Source: an uncultured Bacteroidota bacterium
Lineage (GTDB): Bacteria > Bacteroidota > Bacteroidia > Flavobacteriales > Flavobacteriaceae
Length of the DNA: 64,000 bases
Direction of reading: 5' to 3'
Assembly (NCBI GenBank): GCA_902586905.1
Contig: CACIJH010000003.1
Coordinates: 1-64,000, forward strand
Both the position numbers and the translations under genes were made by a program. The notes below the pieces were generated by a model that did no database searches, was not told the DNA's origin, and was given only the letters and a program-made list of their open reading frames with translations. Shown here piece after piece: positions 24,746 to 33,431 of this stretch; position 1 is the first letter of the stretch; each line of letters begins with the position of its first letter.

Positions 24746-26112
24746 CAACTCTGAACAAAATCCCAATTCAGATTTTTTAATTGAACCACTTTTTGGTTTC
24801 CTGTATTTAGATTTTTGACAATACATTTCTTTTCTTTCCACTCATCTTCACCCATAATTAGCGCAAATGGAGTTTTGAGCTGGTTTGCCATACCCAATTG
24901 CTTTTTTAGACGAGCAGCAGCTGGGTACACATACACCCGCTTGCCACTTCTCCTCAACTCATTGATGTAGGGCAGCAGAGCTGTCATCATTTCCATATTG
25001 AAATACACAACAAATAAGTCAATCGAAGTATGTATTTCAGGTGGAAATAAATCAAGTTCGGAAAGAACCAATTCGATGCGATCTAAGCCAAAAGAAATAC
25101 CAATACCACTCATGCCTTTCATGCCAAACACCCCAGTTAAGTTATCATATCGACCCCCAGCCCCAATTGATCCAAGGGACACACTTTTTGGTGCTGAAAT
25201 TTCAAATATCGTACCTGTATAATAATCCAATCCTCTGGCAAGTGTCCAATCAAAAACAACATCTATAGAAGTCATTTTTTCCATGTTTGAAAACAAAAAA
25301 TTTAGGTCGTCAAATGGGGTGCTTTCAATAAAATCATCTGCTATCAACTGCTGCAGGATTTCTAATTGGTCTGCATTCGATTTGCCTTCTAATGCTTCCT
25401 GAATCGTATTGATCATTTGGTTGTCAAACCCAGCTTGTGCTAGTAGCTGCTGAACCTCATCCCAACCCACTTTATCAAGCTTATCGAGTATTGTAAGAAA
25501 AGTTGCTGTTTGATCCTCAGCTCTAGATTTTCTTGAAATAGCCTCTAACAGTTTTCGATGATTGACGCGCAAGGTACAGCCCTGAAGATTTAAGCCTGAA
25601 AAAACAGCATCAATCATTTGTATAAACTCTAGTTCGAGTAGTATGCTGTCAGAGCCAATGGAATCGGCATCACACTGCATAAACTCTTGAAAACGACCAT
25701 GTTGTGGACGATCAGCACGCCAAACTGGCTGCATTTGATATCGCTTGAATGGAAAACTTAATTCGTTTTGGTGTTGGACAACAAACCGGGCAAGTGGAAC
25801 AGTAAGGTCATAGCGCATTGCCTTCTCAGCGATCGAATTGCCAAAACGTGACAGCTCCCCCTTTTCCAAAGCATCTAGATCTGCTTTTTTTACTTTTTCG
25901 CCAGAGTTTAAAACCTTGAATACCAATCGGTCTCCCTCATCGCCATATTTGCCTAGTAAGAGGTCTCTCCGCTCCATAGAAGGTGTCTCAATTGGCAAAA
26001 ATCCAAAGCGTTCAAATTGTGTTTTTATCACATCCATGATATAGTTGCGACGTATCACTTTATGCGGTAAGAAATCCCGCATACCCTTGGGTGTGTTGGG
26101 CTTATTTGACAT
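24742..26112 (-). CDS. hisS: Histidyl-tRNA synthetase
   Basis: A 456-residue class II aminoacyl-tRNA synthetase. Recognisable blocks are PNTPKGMRDFLP, the motif 2 loop RYQMQPVWRADRPQHGRFQEFMQCDAD, the histidine-specific RGLDYYTGTIFE and GGRYDNLTG, and motif 3 GIGISFGLDRI. The C-terminal anticodon-binding domain ends the protein. I chose the ATG at 26112 (MSNKPN); an ATG two codons upstream is possible. Confidence 0.95.
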   Translation of the reverse strand: MSNKPNTPKGMRDFLPHKVIRRNYIMDVIKTQFERFGFLPIETPSMERRDLLLGKYGDEGDRLVFKVLNSGEKVKKADLDALEKGELSRFGNSIAEKAMRYDLTVPLARFVVQHQNELSFPFKRYQMQPVWRADRPQHGRFQEFMQCDADSIGSDSILLELEFIQMIDAVFSGLNLQGCTLRVNHRKLLEAISRKSRAEDQTATFLTILDKLDKVGWDEVQQLLAQAGFDNQMINTIQEALEGKSNADQLEILQQLIADDFIESTPFDDLNFLFSNMEKMTSIDVVFDWTLARGLDYYTGTIFEISAPKSVSLGSIGAGGRYDNLTGVFGMKGMSGIGISFGLDRIELVLSELDLFPPEIHTSIDLFVVYFNMEMMTALLPYINELRRSGKRVYVYPAAARLKKQLGMANQLKTPFALIMGEDEWKEKKCIVKNLNTGNQKVVQLKNLNWDFVQSC

Positions 26113-26189
26113 GTGCATAAAGGTACAGTAAAATTAAGAAGTAAAAAAAGGAGTCAAGTGCTTTTATTCCATGCAAACCATCAACCAAA

Positions 26190-27497
26190 CTAGCGTTCGA
26201 TTGGTTTTGCATAAAGGTCAAAATCCTCTGCTTGTTCAATGATTACATCAATAAAATCCCCAATACGCAAATAATGTTCCTTTGCATCAATACGTATTTC
26301 ATTATCTACATCTGGCGAATCATACTCCGAACGACCGATATAATAATTTCCTTCTTTTCGATCAATCAAACAACGAAGTGTTTTCCCAATCAGATTTTGA
26401 TTTTTTTCCCAAGATATTTGAGACTGTATAGCCATAATTTCATTGGCACGTTCTTGCTTGATTTCAGCAGGCACATCATCGACCAAATGAAAAGCATGGG
26501 TATTTTCCTCATGACTGTAGGTGAAACAACCCAATCGTTCAAAGCGTGTATCTGCAACCCATTGTTTGAGGAGCTCAAAGTCTTCTTGCGTTTCGCCAGG
26601 GTAGCCAACAATCAAGGTTGTTCGTAAGGCCATATTGGGCACACGTTCTTTACATACACTCAACAAGGCATTGGTTTTTTCAAAGGTTGTTCCACGACGC
26701 ATTGATTTTAAAATTTTATCAGAAATATGTTGTAAAGGCATATCGATATACTGACAGACTTTGGGTTCATCTCGAATCACGTCGAGCACATCTTCTGGGA
26801 AACCAGTTGGAAAGGCGTAGTGCAAGCGAATCCATTCGATACCATCTACTGTGACAAGATGTCGCAACAAATCAGCCAGTCGTCGCTTTTTATACAAATC
26901 AAGCCCATAATAGGTCAGGTCTTGTGCAATCAAAATCAACTCTTTCGCGCCATCTACTGCAAGTTTTTTGGCTTCTTTAAGCAAGTCCTCAATTGGGGTT
27001 GAACGATGTTTACCCCTCATCAGTGGAATGGCACAAAATGAGCAAGGACGATCACAACCCTCCGAAATTTTGAGATAGGCATAGTGCTTGGGTGTCGTTG
27101 TGAGGCGTTCACCGATTAATTCATGTTTGTAATTTGCGCCTAATGCTTTGAGAAGAATAGGAAGATCTGTTGTGCCAAAAAATTGATCGACTTCTGGAAT
27201 TTCTTGTTCCAAATCGTCTTTATAACGTTCACTCAAGCAGCCTGTTACAAATAATTTATCGATTGATCCTTCTTCCTTTTTTTTGGCAAAATTGAGAATG
27301 GTTTGCACCGATTCTTCTTTGGCATTGTCGATAAACCCACAAGTATTGACCACTACGATATTCCCCTCTTTTTCATGAACGACTTGTTTGTCGTTGGCTT
27401 GAAGTTGACCCATCAAGACTTCAGAGTCATAGATGTTCTTTGAGCAGCCCAAAGTCACTACATTGATGGTATTTTTTTTAAGAGATTTTGTTCGCAT
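26190..27497 (-). CDS. rimO: Ribosomal protein S12 methylthiotransferase RimO
   Basis: The 435-residue radical SAM enzyme adds a methylthio group to Asp of ribosomal protein S12. The N-terminal UPF0004 domain has VTLGCSKNIYDSEVLMG with conserved Cys (others in NTCGFID and GCLSERY). The radical SAM cluster motif is CDRPCSFC. A C-terminal TRAM domain follows. It begins five bases after the amidase stop. Confidence 0.94.
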   Translation of the reverse strand: MRTKSLKKNTINVVTLGCSKNIYDSEVLMGQLQANDKQVVHEKEGNIVVVNTCGFIDNAKEESVQTILNFAKKKEEGSIDKLFVTGCLSERYKDDLEQEIPEVDQFFGTTDLPILLKALGANYKHELIGERLTTTPKHYAYLKISEGCDRPCSFCAIPLMRGKHRSTPIEDLLKEAKKLAVDGAKELILIAQDLTYYGLDLYKKRRLADLLRHLVTVDGIEWIRLHYAFPTGFPEDVLDVIRDEPKVCQYIDMPLQHISDKILKSMRRGTTFEKTNALLSVCKERVPNMALRTTLIVGYPGETQEDFELLKQWVADTRFERLGCFTYSHEENTHAFHLVDDVPAEIKQERANEIMAIQSQISWEKNQNLIGKTLRCLIDRKEGNYYIGRSEYDSPDVDNEIRIDAKEHYLRIGDFIDVIIEQAEDFDLYAKPIER

Positions 27498-27502
27498 TGG
27501 TC

Positions 27503-29155
27503 TTATTCGTATCCTTTTGGCAACTGTCTGTGAAGGGTTAGATTTTCGTAGGCCGCACCTAGGGCATAGAGTTTTGGTTCTGTAAAACTTTCAGCTACAA
27601 AAGTTAAGTTTTTAGGCTCTCCTTGATCAGTATATCCCATTGGCACAGTGAGACAGGGATAAAATGCCACTGCTGCATGGGCCGCATGATAATTATTGAT
27701 GGTCAATATAGCATCCAAATTGTATGTCATCATGGGTTCTCTGAAAAAGGAAATACCTGATATATGAAGTTTATCGATAACTGTTTTCAGTTCTTCATCT
27801 GTGATATCTTCTTCAATAACACCCATAAGTCGGCCCTGGCCATATGGCATTCTCAGCAAGGAATCTTGCTGGTTGAATGCAACAACCGACTGCACATTAT
27901 CATCAGCAAAATTTTGATTTGATTGGGTGGAGAAGTAGTTTGGCAGATCGTTTTTCATCTCCTTATTTAGCAAGGACAAAAAACCTTTAAATTCAATATT
28001 TGGGGGGTCAAACTCAACAACAGTTGCCCCATTGCTACGCAAAGTGCTTATGGCTTTTCGATATAAAGAATCTGTTTTTACAAGGGATTTGATTGCCCCC
28101 AGTCGATACGCTGAAATACTTCGATTTTGACTCGCAACAATATAATCCCCAATTTGATCTGGCGCTTTGGTCGTCGAAGGGTCTGAAGCATCTTTGCCTT
28201 GCATTGCATTGAGCAAAATCGCATTGTCGATTACATTTTTTGTCATTGGTCCTGCCGTGTCAAGGGTACTAGAAATGGGAACGATCCCTGTTCGACTGAC
28301 CAATCCGATGGTGGGTTTGCAACCAACCACTGCATTATGACCCGAGGGTGATAAAATTGATCCAGAGGTTTCAGAACCAATAGCAGCTACAGCATAATTA
28401 GCAGCTACAGCAACACCACTTCCAGAACTGGAACCTCCTGATTCAAAGACTTTTCTACCATAAGGGTTTAAGGTCTGTCCTCCAACAGCACTATAACCCA
28501 ATGGGCAGCCATCACAAAAATAATATGCCCATTCACTTAGATTGACTTTCCCCAAAATTAAAGCACCCTTGGCTTGTAATTGAGAAACAATATAGGCATC
28601 GTTATATGGCACATGAGACTGTAAGAAGGCTGCGCCAGCTGTCGTTGGCATATCTTGGGTATTGATATTGTCTTTCAGTAATATGGGCATTCCAAAAATG
28701 AGGTGCTGTTGGGTGTTTTTTTGTCGATCTTTGGCTTTGGCTTGTTCGATTACCTTAGGGTTCAGCGCTAAGATGGCATGAAGGGTTGTGTTGGGATCAC
28801 TTTCCAATTTTCGTATGCGATACAAATAAAAAAGTGTCAATTTCTCATAACTGAGCAACCCAGACTTTATAAGTGACTGTAAAGTGGGTATGTCTTGTTC
28901 AATAATCAAGGGTTTTAGAGCCTGATATTGATCTTCTCCAAAACGATTTAAAGCTTTTTCATAAGTTACCCACAGATCATTTTTGTCCAATAATTTAGAT
29001 TGAATGAGTTGAAACTGCATCCTCTGATTTTCATGTGTCTGATTGGCTTGAAGTTCTGCCGTTTCATCATAAGGCTTCCAATATTCTGAAGATGGATTTG
29101 TACATGCTACAAGGCAAATAATCATTACAATAAAAGGATAAATACGCATATTCAT
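27503..29155 (-). CDS. Lipoprotein amidase (amidase signature family)
   Basis: 550 residues from the ATG at 29155. The N terminus is a lipoprotein signal with lipobox LVAC (C18), so the enzyme is probably anchored facing the periplasm or cell surface. The amidase-signature triad is complete: K161 in LLKDNI, cis-Ser S242 in GGSSSGSG and nucleophile S266 in GSETSGSI. Substrates could be peptide or other amides and cannot be inferred. Cytoplasmic GatA is the best known relative, but a lipid anchor excludes that role. It starts four bases after the ftsY stop. Confidence 0.87.
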   Translation of the reverse strand: MNMRIYPFIVMIICLVACTNPSSEYWKPYDETAELQANQTHENQRMQFQLIQSKLLDKNDLWVTYEKALNRFGEDQYQALKPLIIEQDIPTLQSLIKSGLLSYEKLTLFYLYRIRKLESDPNTTLHAILALNPKVIEQAKAKDRQKNTQQHLIFGMPILLKDNINTQDMPTTAGAAFLQSHVPYNDAYIVSQLQAKGALILGKVNLSEWAYYFCDGCPLGYSAVGGQTLNPYGRKVFESGGSSSGSGVAVAANYAVAAIGSETSGSILSPSGHNAVVGCKPTIGLVSRTGIVPISSTLDTAGPMTKNVIDNAILLNAMQGKDASDPSTTKAPDQIGDYIVASQNRSISAYRLGAIKSLVKTDSLYRKAISTLRSNGATVVEFDPPNIEFKGFLSLLNKEMKNDLPNYFSTQSNQNFADDNVQSVVAFNQQDSLLRMPYGQGRLMGVIEEDITDEELKTVIDKLHISGISFFREPMMTYNLDAILTINNYHAAHAAVAFYPCLTVPMGYTDQGEPKNLTFVAESFTEPKLYALGAAYENLTLHRQLPKGYE

Positions 29156-29159
29156 TAAA

Positions 29160-30080
29160 TTAGAATAGAGAATCAACAAATTCTTTTGGGTTAAACTCTT
29201 GTAAGTCCTCCATCCCCTCACCAACTCCAATATACTTGACAGGGACTTGCATTTGGTCAGAAATACCCAATACCACACCTCCTTTGGCAGTGCCATCAAG
29301 TTTTGTAATTGCTAGTGCTGTGATCTCTGTTGCCTGTCCAAATTGACGTGCTTGTTCGAAGGCGTTTTGTCCTGTCGAGCCATCGAGAACCAATAAAACT
29401 TCATGAGGTGCTTCGGGAATCGACTTTTGAATGACCCTTTTTATTTTTACCAATTCATTCATCAAATTCACCTTGTTGTGCAGTCGTCCAGCAGTATCGA
29501 TAATCACGTGATCAACTCCTTGTGAAAGTCCAGACTGGACTGTATCATAGGCCACTGAAGCAGGGTCGCTACCCATCTTTTGCTTTACGATTTGAACACC
29601 AACCCGATCAGACCACATACTCAACTGGTCAACTGCTGCTGCACGAAAGGTATCTGCTGCACCCAAAAGTACTTGCAGACCAGTGGATTTATAGAGATGA
29701 GCAAGCTTTCCAATCGTAGTGGTTTTACCAACGCCATTGACCCCTACAACCAAAGTGACTTTAGGCTTCACATCTGTTTGGGTTTCGTCATGCAACTCCA
29801 ACAAGCTGGTGATTTCTTCTCGCAGAATACTTTGTAGCTCTTTGGCGTTCATGTATTTGTCTTTGGCGACTTTTTTCTCGAGTAAATCAATAATTTTTAG
29901 AGTCGTATCTACGCCAATATCTGCACTGATAAGGGCTTCTTCAAGTTGATCCAACACACTTGCATCGACAGTACTTTTGCCAGCAACAGCTTTACCAATT
30001 TTATTTAAAATCGACTTCTTTGATGGTTCGAGCCCTTTATCTAATTTCTCTTTGGAAAAAAAACGTTTAAAAATTCCCAT
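29160..30080 (-). CDS. ftsY: Signal recognition particle receptor FtsY
   Basis: A 306-residue SRP GTPase that docks ribosome-nascent chain-SRP complexes at the membrane. The N domain precedes the G domain with G1 GVNGVGKTTTIGKLA, AADTFRAAAVDQL, DTAGRLHNK, TKLDGTAKGG and the C-terminal GVGEGMEDL. The acidic A domain is short, as in most Bacteroidota. It follows the rpmB-rpmG-DUF4295 group, separated by a terminator hairpin. Confidence 0.95.
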   Translation of the reverse strand: MGIFKRFFSKEKLDKGLEPSKKSILNKIGKAVAGKSTVDASVLDQLEEALISADIGVDTTLKIIDLLEKKVAKDKYMNAKELQSILREEITSLLELHDETQTDVKPKVTLVVGVNGVGKTTTIGKLAHLYKSTGLQVLLGAADTFRAAAVDQLSMWSDRVGVQIVKQKMGSDPASVAYDTVQSGLSQGVDHVIIDTAGRLHNKVNLMNELVKIKRVIQKSIPEAPHEVLLVLDGSTGQNAFEQARQFGQATEITALAITKLDGTAKGGVVLGISDQMQVPVKYIGVGEGMEDLQEFNPKEFVDSLF

Positions 30081-30106
30081 TCCTGTTTTTTGTAAATGTA
30101 AGAAAT

Positions 30107-30129
30107 AAAAAAAGCCACATAAAGTGGCT
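30107..30129 (-). terminator. Intrinsic terminator after the rpmB-rpmG-DUF4295 operon
   Basis: Read on the minus strand, AGCCAC-TTTAT-GTGGCT forms a six-base stem and is followed directly by seven T. It lies 24 bases after the DUF4295 stop and before ftsY. Confidence 0.8.
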
Positions 30130-30152
30130 ATTCAATTAATTTGTGATTTAGG

Positions 30153-30305
30153 CTATTTTTTAGACAGCCATTCGTTCACTTTTTCGGGAAGCATCATTGA
30201 CTCGACGAAAGTGTATGACCCAGATTTTTCACTTTTCACCATTTTGATGGCTTTGGTCAATCGCTTCGATGAAGTCTGTAAAGTTGCTACTGTTTTCTTT
30301 GCCAT
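30153..30305 (-). CDS. DUF4295 protein
   Basis: A 50-residue basic protein starting MAKKTVATLQTSSKRLTKAI and ending KVNEWLSKK, matching the DUF4295 family found next to rpmB and rpmG in Bacteroidota. The small size, basic composition and strict linkage suggest a ribosome-associated role (inference). The ATG lies two bases after the rpmG stop. Confidence 0.9.
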   Translation of the reverse strand: MAKKTVATLQTSSKRLTKAIKMVKSEKSGSYTFVESMMLPEKVNEWLSKK

Positions 30306-30307
30306 GT

Positions 30308-30490
30308 CTATTTAATTTCTTTGTGGACAGTCATTTTCTTCAAAATCGGGTTGAATTTTTTCAACTCAATACGATCAGGTGAATTTTTTTTGTTCTTAGT
30401 CGTGACATATCGAGAAGTACCTGCAAGACCTGAGTCTTTGTGCTCTGTACATTCTAATATTACTTGAACTCTGTTTCCTTTCTTCGCCAT
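30308..30490 (-). CDS. rpmG: Ribosomal protein L33
   Basis: A 60-residue large-subunit protein: [39 protein letters not shown]. It has one Cys and lacks the CxxC pairs of zinc-binding L33 paralogues, so it is the zinc-free type. It sits nine bases after rpmB. Confidence 0.95.
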   Translation of the reverse strand: MAKKGNRVQVILECTEHKDSGLAGTSRYVTTKNKKNSPDRIELKKFNPILKKMTVHKEIK

Positions 30491-30499
30491 AACAATAAA

Positions 30500-30733
30500 T
30501 TATAATACGCCTTGCGCTTTTGCCTCTTTCAGTACAGCAGAAAGCCCTTTTCTGTTAATGGTTTTTAAAGCTGAAGTCGAAAGCTTGAGCGTGATCCATT
30601 TCTCTTGATCGGTCAAGTAAAATCGCTTCTTGATAAGATTCACTTCAAAGCGTCTCTTTGTTTTATTCATCGCATGTGAAACATTGTTTCCAACCAACGC
30701 TTTTTTACCAGTAATTTGACAAACTTTTGACAT
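30500..30733 (-). CDS. rpmB: Ribosomal protein L28
   Basis: A 77-residue large-subunit protein with the typical N terminus MSKVCQITGKKALVGNNVSHA and the block KRRFEVNLIKKRFYL. First gene of the rpmB-rpmG-DUF4295 operon. Confidence 0.95.
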   Translation of the reverse strand: MSKVCQITGKKALVGNNVSHAMNKTKRRFEVNLIKKRFYLTDQEKWITLKLSTSALKTINRKGLSAVLKEAKAQGVL

Positions 30734-30807
30734 TGCAAAAATTGATTTTTGTAATCGGAGTGCAAATAAACGATATTTTTAACGTACAAACAAATGTTTT
30801 TTACTGT

Positions 30808-32049
30808 CTACATCAGCATTTTTCTTGCCAGCTCAAGTGCCTTATTGACTGCCTTTTGGACTGTTTTTTCTCTGTTTTTTCCAAAATTATAAGATTCTAC
30901 CCTTTCAAAATCAGGGCCGACTAGAGCTATACAGACAGCTCCAACTTCAGCATCAGAATCGCCTTTGGTAGGACCAGCATTGCCAGTAGTTGCGATAGCA
31001 TAATCGCTTTTCATCTGATTACGAACACCTTTGGCCATTGCCAATGCAACCTCCTCACTCACGACAGAGTGGCTCGCAATCAGTTCCGCTGACACCCCCA
31101 ATACTTTGCTCTTAACTGATGTTTTATAAGCAACAATACCCCCAAAAAAATAGGCAGATGCACCAGGTATAGACGATAGCAAGGCAGCGATACGACCACC
31201 AGTACAGCTTTCTGCTACTGCAATTGATGACTGTTTTTCAGTCAATATATTTCCAATTTGTGCCTCAATCGGGCGATCTCCTTCAAAGTCAGTAATGATA
31301 TCACCAATCAATGGATAAAGGGTCTCAAACTGCTGATCGATCTCTTTTTGAAGTTGATCTTCATTTTCTCCTCTCGCTGTTAATCGTAATCTCACCCGAC
31401 CCAAATTGGGAAGATATGCGAGTTTGATATGAGAAGGTAAGGCCGCCTCCCAATCATGAATCACCTCTGCAATGCGACTCTCACCCCATCCATAAGTCAT
31501 CATGGTTTTATGAATCAACACAGGTCGTTTAAAATGAGTTTTAAGCTTGGGAATGAGTTGAGTATTAGTGATGCTCTTCATTTCGTAGGGAACTCCAGGC
31601 AGAGCAATAAAAACAGTTGTGTTTTTTTCCATCCACATACCAACTGCTGTGCCAAATCGATTCTCCAAAATAACAGCCTTGGAAGGCAACATGGCTTGCG
31701 CTCGATTGAGATCGTTGATTGGCACATTCACATATTGTGCAAAAAGTTTTTCAATATGATCCAAAACATCTTGGTTGTGTACCAAATGGTCATCAAAAAA
31801 TTTACAAAAAGAAGTTTTAGTAATATCGTCTTTTGTAGGACCTAAACCCCCTGTAAGCAGCACAAGCGAAACACGCTTTTGGGCAGTTTCCATCGCACTG
31901 ATAATCGCCTGTTCCTGATCAGAAACTGAGGTGATCTGAGAAACCTCAATACCAATTTTGTTCAGTGATTTGGCAAGAAATGCAGAGTTTGAGTCAACAA
32001 TCTGACCAATCAGAATTTCATCGCCAATCGTGATAATTTCTGCTTGCAT
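30808..32049 (-). CDS. cinA: CinA family protein (NMN deamidase / ADP-ribose pyrophosphatase type)
   Basis: The 413-residue two-domain protein has an N-terminal MoaB/CinA domain (EIITIGDEILIGQIVDSNSAFLAK, LLTGGLGPTKDDIT) and a C-terminal nicotinamide-nucleotide amidase domain (AVAESCTGGRIAALL, GNAGPTKGD). It probably recycles NMN and clears ADP-ribose. Its ATG overlaps the stop of the FAH-family gene by one base, in a four-gene minus-strand chain (E2, exonuclease, FAH, cinA). Confidence 0.92.
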   Translation of the reverse strand: MQAEIITIGDEILIGQIVDSNSAFLAKSLNKIGIEVSQITSVSDQEQAIISAMETAQKRVSLVLLTGGLGPTKDDITKTSFCKFFDDHLVHNQDVLDHIEKLFAQYVNVPINDLNRAQAMLPSKAVILENRFGTAVGMWMEKNTTVFIALPGVPYEMKSITNTQLIPKLKTHFKRPVLIHKTMMTYGWGESRIAEVIHDWEAALPSHIKLAYLPNLGRVRLRLTARGENEDQLQKEIDQQFETLYPLIGDIITDFEGDRPIEAQIGNILTEKQSSIAVAESCTGGRIAALLSSIPGASAYFFGGIVAYKTSVKSKVLGVSAELIASHSVVSEEVALAMAKGVRNQMKSDYAIATTGNAGPTKGDSDAEVGAVCIALVGPDFERVESYNFGKNREKTVQKAVNKALELARKMLM

Positions 32050-32660
32050 TATTTGATATTGAGCATAAATGCTTGTTCTCCTTCCAAATGTCCTGTAAGT
32101 ATGTCTCCCCTCTCTACAAGACCTACACCAGCAGGTGTTCCTGTAAACAATATATCTCCAATTTTCAGGGTAAAATAACGCGAAACATAGCTGATGATTT
32201 CATCGATTTTCCACATCATATTGGCAGTTGTATCTTTTTGCACAACCTCATTGTTTTTAGTCAACTGAAAACTGAGGTTGTTCAGATCTGAAAATTGAGA
32301 CTTATCAAACCAATTGCCAATGTATGCGGCACCATCAAAAGACTTTGCCTTCTCCCAGGGAAGTCCTTTGCTCTTGAGACCCAGCTGCACATCTCGCGCA
32401 GTAAAGTCCAACCCCAACCCTATTTCGCTATAGTACTTGTGTGCAAATTTGGTTTGTATATGCTTACCTATTCTGTTGATTTTTACAAGAACCTCCACTT
32501 CGTGATGAATTTCGTTGGAAAAGTCAGGCATGAAAAATGGCTGACCTTTTTGGCCCAAACATGAATCAGGCTTCATAAAAATGACTGGCGCATCAGGCCG
32601 ATCGTTGTTTAGCTCTTCTATATGTTTAGCGTAGTTACGTCCAACACATATAAGCTTCAT
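32049..32660 (-). CDS. Fumarylacetoacetate hydrolase family protein
   Basis: 203 residues from the ATG at 32660, starting MKLICVGRNYAKHIEEL. The metal-binding HHEVEVLVKI and the downstream block GLGLDFTARDVQ, with LFTGTPAGVGLV near the C terminus, mark a single-domain FAH family protein of the YcgM/FAHD1 type (acylpyruvase or oxaloacetate decarboxylase). The substrate is unknown. The longer frame to 32741 only copies exonuclease sequence in another frame. Confidence 0.9.
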   Translation of the reverse strand: MKLICVGRNYAKHIEELNNDRPDAPVIFMKPDSCLGQKGQPFFMPDFSNEIHHEVEVLVKINRIGKHIQTKFAHKYYSEIGLGLDFTARDVQLGLKSKGLPWEKAKSFDGAAYIGNWFDKSQFSDLNNLSFQLTKNNEVVQKDTTANMMWKIDEIISYVSRYFTLKIGDILFTGTPAGVGLVERGDILTGHLEGEQAFMLNIK

Positions 32661-33430
32661 GACCCACTGTTTAAGGTGTTGAGACGAATCGCAGTGAGAA
32701 CCTTTTTGGTATATAAGGGAAAATCTGCTTCCATTAGCCATCCAAAATATCCTGGCTCACGCTGAAGAACTTCAACGACTTTTTTTCCTTTGTGCTTTCC
32801 AAAACCGAAAATTGGCTCGTTTTCTTTATTCCTTCGAATATACCCTGCAAAATCTACACTACTGTGCCGGGTGGTAAACTGGCTTAGCATGTCCACATCA
32901 TTCTCCAAGTCTTCATAATGATCGATCTGGGCTTTGAGTACCTCAAAAGTCGCTTTGGTGTCTGCGCTAGCACTGTGTGCATTTTCAAGGTCTTTTGCAC
33001 AATAAAATTTATATGCAGCAGTAAGGGTTCGCTGCTCCATTTTGTGAAAGATCGTTTGCACATCAATTGATTTTTGCTTTTTAAAATCAACATCAATTTC
33101 GGCACGAAGCATTTCCTCAGCAAGCAAGGGAATATCAAACCTATCAGAGTTATAACCTGCTAAGTCTGAGCCTTTAAACCAACTGAATATTTCAGCTGAA
33201 ACTTCTTTAAATATTGGTGCATCAGCTACCTTTTCGTTTGTAATACCATGCACTGCTGTTGCCTCTGCTGGGATAGGCATTTCTGGATTGACCAACCAAG
33301 TCTTTTCTTTCTCAGATCCATCTGGAAAGGCTTTTAGTATAGAAATTTCAACAATTCGATCTTTGGCGATGTTCACACCAGTCGTTTCAAGATCGAAGAA
33401 ACAAATTGGTCTTTTTAATTGCAGTTGCAT
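32657..33430 (-). CDS. 3'-5' exonuclease (DnaQ/ExoX-like)
   Basis: The 257-residue protein has a DEDD exonuclease fold: ExoI FFDLETTGVNIAKDRIVEI, the block AEATAVHGITNEKV, ExoII GYNSDRFDIPLL and ExoIII HSASADTKATFEVL. A C-terminal extension (FGFGKHKGKKVVEVLQREPGYFGWL) is seen in ExoX-like proteins. It probably acts in DNA repair or RNA processing and is not the polymerase III proofreading subunit. It overlaps the FAH gene by four bases. Confidence 0.88.
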   Translation of the reverse strand: MQLQLKRPICFFDLETTGVNIAKDRIVEISILKAFPDGSEKEKTWLVNPEMPIPAEATAVHGITNEKVADAPIFKEVSAEIFSWFKGSDLAGYNSDRFDIPLLAEEMLRAEIDVDFKKQKSIDVQTIFHKMEQRTLTAAYKFYCAKDLENAHSASADTKATFEVLKAQIDHYEDLENDVDMLSQFTTRHSSVDFAGYIRRNKENEPIFGFGKHKGKKVVEVLQREPGYFGWLMEADFPLYTKKVLTAIRLNTLNSGS

Positions 33431-33431
33431 A

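Noticed and set aside
29156-29299. 48-codon extension of the amidase gene
   Set aside because: It lies entirely within ftsY on the same strand and would bury the lipoprotein signal.
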